From Actinomycetota bacterium (GTDB lineage Bacteria; Actinomycetota; Thermoleophilia; Gaiellales; Gaiellaceae): DNA of 14,624 bases. Below the pieces are notes generated by a model. It was not told where the DNA came from. It was given only the letters and a program-made list of their open reading frames with translations, and made no database searches. Positions 1 to 5,910 of this stretch are shown piece by piece; position 1 is the stretch's first letter; each line of letters begins with the position of its first letter. The stretch is from positions 1 through 14,624 of the forward strand of contig JACCTK010000247.1 in the NCBI GenBank assembly GCA_013812465.1, given 5' to 3'. A program made the translations under genes and the position numbers.

Positions 1-1
1 G

Positions 2-289
2 CTCGCACACTCACCTAGGCTCGCGCGCGTCGACGACCAGGATGTCTGGTCGGTCGTCTGCTTCTACGTCCATCCATCAGCGAAGCGAGACGGCGTCGCC
101 AGAGCGCTGCTCGAAGCTGCGATCGAGCGTGCAGCGGCTCACGGCGCTCCGCTGCTCGAGGGATACCCAGTCAGGGAAGGTCACATGAACATCGATGCGT
201 ACACCGGCTACTTGCCGATGTTCCTCGACGCCGGCTTCGAGGCCGTACGCGAAGCTGGCCGCCGCACGTTCGTTCGCCGTCGTCTCTAG
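2..289 (+). CDS. GNAT-family N-acetyltransferase, C-terminal part (5' end outside window)
   Basis: An open frame runs from the window edge to a TAG at 287-289, giving about 95 residues with no start in view. It carries the acetyl-CoA binding motif A of GNAT enzymes: YVHPSAKRDGVARALLEAA, meaning a beta-strand, then the R/Q-x-x-G-x-A pyrophosphate loop and a helix. The later stretch TGYLPMFLDAGFEAV matches the usual 'Y-x-x-x-F-x-x-x-GF' end of the fold. GNAT enzymes transfer an acetyl group from acetyl-CoA to an amine; the substrate cannot be read from this fragment. The gene is convergent with the RelE-like toxin gene, and the two TAG stops share one CTAG at 286-289. Family assignment is fairly safe; the specific function is unknown. 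Confidence 0.8.
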   Translation, partial: LAHSPRLARVDDQDVWSVVCFYVHPSAKRDGVARALLEAAIERAAAHGAPLLEGYPVREGHMNIDAYTGYLPMFLDAGFEAVREAGRRTFVRRRL

Positions 290-579
290 GGCGCACGGAG
301 AATGGCGTGCGTGCCGATCCGGCGCCAGATGATGTGAGGCTCATCTCCGACCACCGACCGACCGTAGGAGAATGTCGCCCTGCCGTCAGGCGCCCAGGTC
401 AGCTCGTACGCACCGGGGGATCCCCGCACTCCCTTGACGCGAAGCCCTGCTCGAAGACCGGTTCCGGCTCGCAGATCCGCGATGAGCTTGTCGACTGCGA
501 GCAGTAAAGCCGCCCGCTGCTCAGCAGTCAGTCGCGCCCAGTCTCCCCAGAACTGCGGAAGAATCTCACGTGTCGGCAT
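286..579 (-). CDS. RelE/ParE-like toxin of a type II toxin-antitoxin module
   Basis: The protein has 97 residues starting MPTREILPQF. The C-terminal half carries the block LRVKGV (46-51), then TWAPDGRATFSYG (61-73) and HIIWRRIGTHAIL (82-94). I recognise this pattern from small proteins annotated as RelE/ParE-fold cytotoxic translational repressors in actinobacteria. Such toxins usually cleave or block translating ribosomes; the activity here is inferred. An upstream extension to 666 exists in this frame, but it lies in the antitoxin gene and is Arg/Ser-rich. The ATG at 579 overlaps the antitoxin's TGA (566-568) by 14 nt in total, implying translational coupling. No strong Shine-Dalgarno is seen. 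The stop TAG is shared through CTAG with the convergent GNAT gene. HigB-like is a possible alternative label. Confidence 0.75.
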   Translation of the reverse strand: MPTREILPQFWGDWARLTAEQRAALLLAVDKLIADLRAGTGLRAGLRVKGVRGSPGAYELTWAPDGRATFSYGRSVVGDEPHIIWRRIGTHAILRAP

Positions 580-889
580 CGAGCAGCTTCGCGCTCGCTC
601 TGAGCGCCTCGAGGAACTCCTCGTCGCTCTCGTAGCGATCACCGAGCCCGGCCGCAATCTCAGCATCGGCCTGCCGCTCTCCCGCCTGCCATTCAGGCGT
701 CCAGTACCACGCCTGGGTTGCGTCGATCAGCTTCATCGGCCGGAGCAGGATCCCGTCCTCGACGATCTCGACCTCGACCGGGTCGCCCTCCTCGAGCCGG
801 GCGGCTTGGCGGATCTCGACCGGGATCGTCACCTGCCCCTTGGCACGTACCGTTGTGGCGTGTCCCTTTCCGACAGTCTTACTTTCCAT
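566..889 (-). CDS. AbrB/SpoVT-type antitoxin
   Basis: The protein has 107 residues. The N-terminal swapped-hairpin DNA-binding domain is clear: TTVRAKGQVTIPVEIRQAA (12-30), then LEEGDPVEVEIVEDGILLRP (32-51). The C-terminal part (about 60-107) is acidic and helical, as expected for the toxin-binding tail. It should neutralise the downstream toxin and repress its own promoter. I chose the ATG at 889 because TATCCT lies exactly 7 nt before it, with a TGAC-containing -35 17 nt further up. An in-frame ATG at 925 would add 12 residues and start 2 nt after the DUF4260 stop; it cannot be excluded. The gene overlaps the toxin gene by 14 nt, with antitoxin first, the usual order. Confidence 0.82.
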   Translation of the reverse strand: MESKTVGKGHATTVRAKGQVTIPVEIRQAARLEEGDPVEVEIVEDGILLRPMKLIDATQAWYWTPEWQAGERQADAEIAAGLGDRYESDEEFLEALRASAKLLDADT

Positions 890-896
890 CTGTCGG

Positions 897-925
897 AGGA
901 TAGAGCGAGAACCCGAGGGCGTCAT
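897..925 (-). promoter_or_regulatory. Predicted leaderless promoter of the AbrB-RelE module
   Basis: On the minus strand, TATCCT (897-902) stands 7 nt before the ATG at 889. ATGACG (920-925, 4 of 6 to TTGACA) is 17 nt upstream of it. This would start transcription at or next to the ATG. No Shine-Dalgarno precedes the start. It gives the module its own promoter even though it sits directly behind the DUF4260 gene. Confidence 0.5.
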
Positions 926-927
926 CC

Positions 928-1299
928 TCAGACGCGCTGCAGATGCGTGTCCCTGAAACCGCTGGGATACTTGAGCCCGTAGCCGAGAGAACGGTCGAAG
1001 CCGATGTGCGCAAGCCAAATCAAGGCGATCTGCATGGCTGTTCTCGGAGTCCGCAGGAGCCCGCCGATCCCCAGCGCGACCGGAAGCGCATACGTGTGCA
1101 CGACGTCGTAGCTGACAGCTCCGACAGTCGGGCCGGCTACGTACCCGACAATCCCCAGATCTGGCGCCAGGAACAACACGACCAGGAGGATTCACCCGTA
1201 GCCGGCGTCAAAGTAGAACGCGAGGGTGCCGACGAGGATCGCGAGTCCTTCGAGCCGCAAGAGCCGTGCGGGGAGGCGTCCGGTCATGGCGGGGCTCAT
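928..1299 (-). pseudogene. DUF4260 membrane protein interrupted by an in-frame TGA
   Basis: The frame starts at ATG 1299, which overlaps the methyltransferase stop as ATGA (1296-1299); a second ATG lies at 1287. Reading on gives RLEGLAILVGTLAFYFDAGYG, then TGA at 1192-1194. The same frame continues as ILLVVLFLAPDLGIVGY, GPTVGAVSYDVVHTYALP and IWLAHIGFDRSLGYGLKYP to the stop at 928. Both parts fit one DUF4260 protein, an integral membrane family of unknown function, at close to full length (123 codons before the final stop). The family normally has a Trp after this 'GYG/GxS' position, so TGG to TGA is the simplest change. No frameshift is needed. It is either a nonsense pseudogene, a sequencing error, or read through. 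A GTG at 1179 could restart a truncated 83-residue product. Confidence 0.75.
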
Positions 1300-2039
1300 T
1301 TCAGATTCGCCCGAAAGCACTCGGTGACGTAGGGGAGGCGAACTCCGGTCGGACCTGCCATCTCGTCATAGAGCGTTCCGACCGCCTCGAGGATCGGCTC
1401 CCGCTCGATGGGCGGAAGCTTCGCGCAGTAGCTCCGCGAGAGGACGAGGTCGACCAGCCGCTCCCGATCGAGAGTCTGCTCGAATCCGAACTCCGCCGTC
1501 TCGATCGGCCCGAAGAGACCGCTTGCCGCGATCGGCTCGGACACGTCGCTCTCGTCGACGGCCTCGTTGCCGATGATCGCGCTCAGCCGAGCGACCCACG
1601 GCTCGCGATCGTCCCGCGTGTTCCAGACGAGTGCGAGACGGCCTCCTGGCCGGAGGACGCGGGCGATCTCCGGCAGCGCCACCCGATGGTCGAACCAGTG
1701 AAACGCCTGGGCCGAAGTGACCACGTCGGTAAACGCGTCGGGAACGGGGATGACCTCCGCGTTCCCGAGGATCGCGGCAGCGCCGGGAGCGGCTGCAGAA
1801 AGCAGCTCGAGCATCTCCGGCAGCGGTTCGATCGCGGTCACCCGGTGACCGAGCGCGACGAGCGTGCGCGTCAGCTTCCCGGTGCCTGCTCCCAGGTCGA
1901 CGACATCGCAGGGCTCGTCACCTGCGAGCCAGCGGACGGCCTCTTCGGGATACCCCGGCCGCCCGCACTCGTACGCGCCCGCGACCTCCGCGAAGGCCGT
2001 GTACGGGCCGCGCGCGTTGGGGTCACGGTTGACGATCAC
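1296..2039 (-). CDS. Class I SAM-dependent methyltransferase
   Basis: Starting at GTG 2039 the protein has 247 residues. Motif I is VVDLGAGTGKL (about 46-56), followed by the acidic end of strand 2 (VTAIEP), NAEVIPVPDAFTDVVTSAQAFHWF, and RVLRPGGRLALVWNTRD. This layout is that of Ubie/Methyltransf_11 enzymes; the substrate is not evident. The open frame extends to 2114, but that extension would run into the divergent gene at 2063, is Arg/Ser-rich, and lacks similarity to the family. GTG 2039 also has TACGCT exactly 7 nt upstream. The stop overlaps the DUF4260 start by ATGA, so the two form an operon. Confidence 0.85.
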   Translation of the reverse strand: MIVNRDPNARGPYTAFAEVAGAYECGRPGYPEEAVRWLAGDEPCDVVDLGAGTGKLTRTLVALGHRVTAIEPLPEMLELLSAAAPGAAAILGNAEVIPVPDAFTDVVTSAQAFHWFDHRVALPEIARVLRPGGRLALVWNTRDDREPWVARLSAIIGNEAVDESDVSEPIAASGLFGPIETAEFGFEQTLDRERLVDLVLSRSYCAKLPPIEREPILEAVGTLYDEMAGPTGVRLPYVTECFRANLK

Positions 2040-2056
2040 TCTGTCGAGCGTATCGT
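2029..2056 (+). promoter_or_regulatory. Predicted promoter of the PQQ-propeller gene
   Basis: TTGACG (2029-2034, 5 of 6 to consensus) and TATCGT (2051-2056) are separated by 16 nt, and TATCGT is 6 nt before the ATG at 2063. This is the best -35/-10 pair in the window and predicts a leaderless mRNA. The -35 lies inside the first codons of the divergent methyltransferase gene. Confidence 0.6.
2047..2052 (-). promoter_or_regulatory. Predicted -10 box of the methyltransferase-DUF4260 operon
   Basis: TACGCT on the minus strand lies 7 nt before GTG 2039. It shares the TA at 2051-2052 with the opposite -10 (TATCGT). No convincing -35 was seen. A leaderless start is inferred. Confidence 0.45.
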
Positions 2057-2062
2057 CCCGGC

Positions 2063-2803
2063 ATGAGGGCGATCCTGGTCGTGCTCGGCTGCCTCCTCGT
2101 CGCGACAACAGCAACCGCGGCAGCGAGCCTTGACGTCATCGTGCTTCCGCGGCCAGGCTTTCCGGCGCCTGCCGGAGACGTCGGTTCCTCCGGCGCGTGC
2201 CTGGCACTGGTCTCGTCCCGGTATCGCTCGCCCGCGGCTCTGCCACCACCGCTGCCGCCTCCCCCGCCCTCCGCGCCTACCCGTTTCCGCGGTGCGGAGC
2301 TCCAGTTCGCGATCCGTCAGGCGGGCGGTCACATTTTCCTCGTCTACGGCGACCGCTACCTCGTAAAGGGCACGTCAGAGAGCTACGCCTTCGACTTCGT
2401 CAACTTCGTCAGGCCGCCCAACGGCGCCTGGAACGAGGAGATCACGTGGGCGCGAGAGATCGACGGCGTTCTCTACGTGGAGCACACGCACCTGACGTAC
2501 GCGACCGAAACGAGGGGGAGGAACGCGTACATCAGCGCGATCGACCTCGATACGCGAAAGACACTCTGGCGCAGCCCCGCGCTCGTGGCCAACGCACGCA
2601 CATTCGTCGTCACCGGAAACCTCATCGTCTCGGGCTACGGGTTCACCGCCGAGGACGACTTCCTCTACCTGCTCGACCGCCGCACGGGCAAGGTGCTCGA
2701 CCGGCTTCGAGTCCCGAGCGCGCCCGAGGTGATCAAGCTGCGCGGCGACCGCTTGCTTGTGCGGACATACGATCGCGATGTCGTGGCGCGAATAGTCCGC
2801 TAG
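2063..2803 (+). CDS. Secreted protein with PQQ-like beta-propeller repeats
   Basis: The protein has 246 residues. An N-terminal signal peptide (hydrophobic 3-20, with an Ala-rich cleavage region TATAAAS) suggests export. A low-complexity Pro-rich linker, PPPLPPPPPSAP, occupies 61-72. The C-terminal part has two PQQ-like repeat strands: YISAIDLDTRKTLWR (156-170) and LYLLDRRTGKVLDRL (201-215), with further blade-like stretches between. The length allows only a partial propeller, so it may assemble with itself or fold as an incomplete one. Function is unknown. Cys10 follows V-L-G but is too close to the N-terminus for a normal lipobox. The gene stands alone: divergent from the methyltransferase, convergent with comB. 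Confidence 0.7.
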   Translation: MRAILVVLGCLLVATTATAAASLDVIVLPRPGFPAPAGDVGSSGACLALVSSRYRSPAALPPPLPPPPPSAPTRFRGAELQFAIRQAGGHIFLVYGDRYLVKGTSESYAFDFVNFVRPPNGAWNEEITWAREIDGVLYVEHTHLTYATETRGRNAYISAIDLDTRKTLWRSPALVANARTFVVTGNLIVSGYGFTAEDDFLYLLDRRTGKVLDRLRVPSAPEVIKLRGDRLLVRTYDRDVVARIVR

Positions 2804-2815
2804 CTGGGGGCTTGG

Positions 2816-2837
2816 GGGTCGGGCTTCAGCCTGACCC
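2816..2837. terminator. Hairpin between convergent genes
   Basis: A 9-bp stem (GGGTCGGGC / GCCTGACCC, one G-T wobble) closes a TTCA loop. It lies 13 nt after the propeller gene stop and 59 nt from the comB stop, the only clear structure in the 2804-2895 gap. No U-tract follows on either strand. A bidirectional terminator is the simplest reading. Confidence 0.5.
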
Positions 2838-2895
2838 GCTCTTCAGGTTCGAGACGCGCGCCAGCCAACAACCCGAGAACGGTGAGGATGAAGCT

Positions 2896-3594
2896 TCATC
2901 CCACAATCTCAGCCGCGCCGCCGCGCAACCCGACGAGCCGTGGCACGACATCGAGCACGCTCTCCCGCGCGCAGAACGCGATGTCCGCTTCGAGCTCCGG
3001 CGCGTTCTCGAGCAGGTTACGCCCGCTCTTCGACGAGCGGAAGGCCTCCTCCACCTCGCTCCAGGTGCTCGCGAGCCGCGCCGCCGCCTCGGCCGCATCG
3101 CTGCGTTCCCAGCCGAGGAGCTCGACGATCCGCCCGGCCACGTACGAGTCGTCGAGCGCGAGCGTGCCCTGCACCCCGGCGCAGACGACGATCACATCCT
3201 CGTCGGCGGCGCGCGCCGTTTCGACGACCGCAGCGAGGTTGAGAAGCGACGCCACGAGCACGCGCTCGCAGCGCGTCGACGCCGAGAGGACCGCGCGAGT
3301 GCCGTTCGTGGTCGAGAGAATCACGGTCCGGCCGCTGGGCTCGAGGTACTCCCTCGGAGAGTTCCCGAGATCGAAGCCCGGGATCTTGACGGCGTTCCGC
3401 TCGCCGCCGAGCACCCCCTCTCCGAGCTCCTTCTGCAGCGCGAGCGCCTCCTCGACTTCCGCCGTGCAGAACACGCGCTCGTACCCTGAGGCGAGCGCCT
3501 GGCAGATCGTCGTCGTCGCCCGGATCACGTCGATGACGATGCCGGTAGGGGCCGCTCCGGCCTCGTCCGGTGTGAACGCGACGTGGACCCGCAC
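2896..3594 (-). CDS. comB: 2-phosphosulfolactate phosphatase (ComB family)
   Basis: The protein has 232 residues, the usual ComB length. It shows IDVIRATTTI (21-30), GERNAVKIPGFDLGNSP (64-80), STTNGTRA (94-101) and CAGVQGTLALDDSYVAG (138-154), all signature blocks of the Mg-dependent ComB fold. ComB hydrolyses 2-phosphosulfolactate to sulfolactate, a step of archaeal coenzyme M synthesis. Many bacteria carry ComB without making coenzyme M, so the physiological role here is uncertain. No ComA or ComC is nearby. The start is GTG 3594, with TAGCGT 6 nt upstream and no Shine-Dalgarno. It is divergent from the rhomboid gene with only 18 nt between the starts. Confidence 0.88.
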   Translation of the reverse strand: MRVHVAFTPDEAGAAPTGIVIDVIRATTTICQALASGYERVFCTAEVEEALALQKELGEGVLGGERNAVKIPGFDLGNSPREYLEPSGRTVILSTTNGTRAVLSASTRCERVLVASLLNLAAVVETARAADEDVIVVCAGVQGTLALDDSYVAGRIVELLGWERSDAAEAAARLASTWSEVEEAFRSSKSGRNLLENAPELEADIAFCARESVLDVVPRLVGLRGGAAEIVG

Positions 3595-3599
3595 AGGGG

Positions 3600-3605
3600 T
3601 ACGCT
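3600..3605 (+). promoter_or_regulatory. Predicted -10 box of the rhomboid gene
   Basis: TACGCT lies 7 nt before GTG 3613. It overlaps by five bases the -10 (TAGCGT) of comB on the other strand. No -35 was recognised. A leaderless transcript is inferred. Confidence 0.5.
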
Positions 3606-3606
3606 A
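3601..3606 (-). promoter_or_regulatory. Predicted -10 box of comB
   Basis: TAGCGT on the minus strand lies 6 nt before GTG 3594. Together with the plus-strand box it forms the 7-bp sequence TACGCTA, readable as TANNNT from both sides. Confidence 0.5.
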
Positions 3607-3612
3607 GCCGCG

Positions 3613-4461
3613 GTGACCGAGCCCCTTCGCTGCTACCGCCACCCGGACCGGGAGACGCTGGTCTCTTGCACCGAATGCGGTCGCGGGATCTGCCCAGACT
3701 GCATGACGTTCGGCCCCGTGGGCATCCGCTGTCCCGATCATGCGAGCACGGGCGGGAGGGTCGCAGCGCCGCGGCGGACCGCCCGCAAGGCCGCAGCCTC
3801 GCTGTCGCGGCGCGGGCCGTACGTGACGCAGGCGCTAATCGGTATCAACGTCGGCATCTATCTGATCCAGCTCGCGATGGGGGCCGGAATCAGCGCGAGC
3901 ATGGGCTGGATCTACGAGCACGGCGTGCTCATATCGAGCGCGATCGACTCGTCCGGTCAGCTCGTAGGTGTCGCGGAGGGCGAGTGGTGGCGGCTCCTGA
4001 CCGCTGCGTTTCTCCATTACGGGCCGATCCACCTCGGGTTGAACATGCTCGTGCTCTGGTTTATCGGCCCGGCGCTCGAGGAGTACCTCGGCCATGGCCG
4101 CTACGCGCTTCTCTATCTCGTGGCAGGGCTCGCCGGCTCCGCTGGGGCGCTGATCGTGTCCTCCGGCGCCCCCACCGTTGGAGCGTCCGGAGCGATCTGG
4201 GGGATCATGGGCGCCGCGCTGTTCTTGGAATGGCGAAAGATCTACGTGTTCGGCGGTCAGGCGTTGGGCCTGGTCGTGTTCAACCTCGTGATCTCATTCG
4301 TCATCCCGGGCATCTCGATCGGCGGCCACATCGGGGGATTGATTGGCGGAGGCCTGGCAGCGCTCGCGTTTCTCTATCTGCGCCGGATGCCGGCGGTGGC
4401 GACGCTGGCGGTTGCCGCGGTTGGCGCTCTCAGCGTCGCGCTTGCGCTTTCTCAAGCGTAG
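3613..4461 (+). CDS. Rhomboid-family intramembrane serine protease with N-terminal zinc finger
   Basis: From GTG 3613 the protein has 282 residues. Residues 7-43 form a B-box-like zinc-binding segment (C7, H10, C19, C22, C27, C30, C40, H43). A basic linker (50-67) precedes about six membrane helices (72-90 onwards). Rhomboid residues are present: the H-x-x-x-N motif in HLGLNM (H140, N144), the catalytic Ser192 in GASGAIWG, and His239 in GHIGG. It should cleave transmembrane substrates within the membrane; substrates are unknown. The finger is expected to be cytosolic. The frame is open from 3583, but GTG 3613 starts right before the finger and has a -10 box 7 nt upstream, so the longer form was rejected. 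The stop is in the loop of a hairpin. Confidence 0.9.
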   Translation: MTEPLRCYRHPDRETLVSCTECGRGICPDCMTFGPVGIRCPDHASTGGRVAAPRRTARKAAASLSRRGPYVTQALIGINVGIYLIQLAMGAGISASMGWIYEHGVLISSAIDSSGQLVGVAEGEWWRLLTAAFLHYGPIHLGLNMLVLWFIGPALEEYLGHGRYALLYLVAGLAGSAGALIVSSGAPTVGASGAIWGIMGAALFLEWRKIYVFGGQALGLVVFNLVISFVIPGISIGGHIGGLIGGGLAALAFLYLRRMPAVATLAVAAVGALSVALALSQA

Positions 4462-4474
4462 AGACTTGAGAAAG
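4447..4474 (+). terminator. Hairpin spanning the rhomboid stop codon
   Basis: Perfect 10-bp arms, CTTTCTCAAG (4447-4456) and CTTGAGAAAG (4465-4474), flank an 8-nt loop holding the TAG at 4459-4461. No U-tract follows. It is likely a terminator or 3'-end stabiliser that separates the rhomboid gene from the DUF3179 gene, which has its own predicted -10. Confidence 0.5.
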
Positions 4475-4503
4475 ATGTAACCCCGTCAGGTCGCATCCGG
4501 CTC

Positions 4504-4509
4504 TATTGT
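4504..4509 (+). promoter_or_regulatory. Predicted -10 box of the DUF3179 gene
   Basis: TATTGT lies 6 nt before GTG 4516. No good -35 was seen 16-18 nt upstream and no Shine-Dalgarno is present. A leaderless start is inferred. Confidence 0.45.
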
Positions 4510-4515
4510 CGGACT

Positions 4516-5910
4516 GTGAGGCCGGCCGTGGTTGTGCTCACCGCGTTGCTCGCGCTCATCGCCGTTGGCTGCACCGGCGAGGAGGAGCGGGAGGAAACGC
4601 GAGGGAACGCGGGGCCAGGATCGGCGTATGCATTTCCCCGAGCGCCCACGGTTCCGGTCGGGCCACTCGATCCCGAGATCGACGCCGCGATCACGCGCCT
4701 GCTGCCCCCGGCGCTCGGTGGCGTGCTGGACACCGAGGTGCTCGGCCGAATCGCAGAGTCGGGTGATGCGCGGCTTGGGTGGCTCGTCTCCGATCTGTTG
4801 CGCTTCTACCAGGAGAGCACGGTTGAAAACGACGCGCTCATTTCCGCTTTCGCACGCCTGACGGGTGTCGACGTTCGTTCCGATCCCCTCTTCGCCGCAG
4901 TTTCTTGGAAAGCGGTGACCGATCACATGCTCGCGTGGGATCTCCCCGCCCCGCCCAGGTACAGAGAGCGAAAAGCCGAGCTGTACCTCGCTGCCGAGCC
5001 CGGCTGGAAGCCGTTCTTCGAAGACGACGAGTCCGACATCGACTGGCGGTGGGTCGCCTGGGGCGGCGTCCTGATCGACGATCGCAAGCTCGGGGATCCG
5101 AACCCGTGCTTCAGCGGATGTATCCCGGCTCTCGACGATCCGGCGTTGACTCGGGCGGCCGAAGGAGACTGGTATCCGGACGACGCCGTCGTCTTTGGCG
5201 TCGCCCTCGGCGGGGAGGCCGTGGCGTTTCCGAAGAACATCATGGAGGTCCACGAGATGGTCAACATCTCCATCGGCGGACGCCGCCTCGGCATTCCGTA
5301 CTGCACCCTCTGCGGCTCGGCGCAGGCCTATCTGACCGACGCGGCTCCGGCACGGTTCGAGCCACTGGTTCTCCGTACCTCCGGCTTGCTCTCCCGATCG
5401 AACAAGCTCATGTACGAGCTGAACACCCGCTCCGCGTTCGACACCTTTACCGGCCGCGCTGTCTCCGGCCCTCTGCGGGTCGCGGGGGTGGTGCTCGAGC
5501 AGACGACCGTCGTCACCAGCACCTGGGGCGAGTGGAAAGAAGCGCATCCGGACACCAGGATCGTCGCTCGAGACGGCGGAATCGGCCGCGAGTACGAGGA
5601 GGATCCGCTGGGCGGACGCGACGACAACGGGCCGATCTTCCCCACCGGCGACGTCGACCCCCGGCTGCCCGTGCACGTCAAGGTGGTTGGCGTTTTGTCC
5701 TCGAACGACGAGCCGGTGGCTTTCCATGCCTTGCAGGCCGCCGCCGCGCTCGAAGCTGGAGAGAAGGTCGAGCTCTCCGGCGTGGAGCTGGTGCGCGACG
5801 GCGGCGGCTTGCGCGCGCGGACGTCAGCCCGGGAGGAGATCCCTGCGCACGAGGCCTTCTGGTTCGCCTGGAGCCAGTTCCACCCCGATACGGAGCTCTG
5901 GTCTCGCTAG
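4516..5910 (+). CDS. DUF3179 domain-containing lipoprotein
   Basis: The protein has 464 residues. The signal peptide ends in a lipobox, ALIAVGC with Cys19, followed by a charged Glu-rich stretch, so it should be a lipid-anchored extracytoplasmic protein. The DUF3179 core is clear: FPKNIMEVHEMVNISIGG (238-255), then IPYCTLCGSAQAY (260-272) with a C263-x-x-C266 pair. Some family members carry selenocysteine at this CxxC, which points to a redox or metal role, but no activity is established. Residues 50-180 are a less conserved N-terminal region. A further Cys pair occurs in PCFSGC (197-202). The start GTG 4516 fits the signal peptide and -10 spacing. The stop TAG shares CTAG (5907-5910) with the convergent PPDK gene. 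Confidence 0.85.
   Translation: MRPAVVVLTALLALIAVGCTGEEEREETRGNAGPGSAYAFPRAPTVPVGPLDPEIDAAITRLLPPALGGVLDTEVLGRIAESGDARLGWLVSDLLRFYQESTVENDALISAFARLTGVDVRSDPLFAAVSWKAVTDHMLAWDLPAPPRYRERKAELYLAAEPGWKPFFEDDESDIDWRWVAWGGVLIDDRKLGDPNPCFSGCIPALDDPALTRAAEGDWYPDDAVVFGVALGGEAVAFPKNIMEVHEMVNISIGGRRLGIPYCTLCGSAQAYLTDAAPARFEPLVLRTSGLLSRSNKLMYELNTRSAFDTFTGRAVSGPLRVAGVVLEQTTVVTSTWGEWKEAHPDTRIVARDGGIGREYEEDPLGGRDDNGPIFPTGDVDPRLPVHVKVVGVLSSNDEPVAFHALQAAAALEAGEKVELSGVELVRDGGGLRARTSAREEIPAHEAFWFAWSQFHPDTELWSR

Noticed and set aside
434..982. A 182-codon plus-strand open frame across the toxin-antitoxin region.
   Set aside because: It is antisense to the AbrB and RelE-like genes, whose motifs are clear.
1192..1194. 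Selenocysteine or a changed genetic code at the TGA of the DUF4260 gene.
   Set aside because: The usual residue there is Trp, no hairpin typical of a SECIS was evident, and TGA ends several intact genes in the window.
4486..5727. A 413-codon minus-strand open frame.
   Set aside because: It is antisense to the DUF3179 lipoprotein gene, which has a signal peptide and conserved CxxC; no motif is seen in the antisense product.
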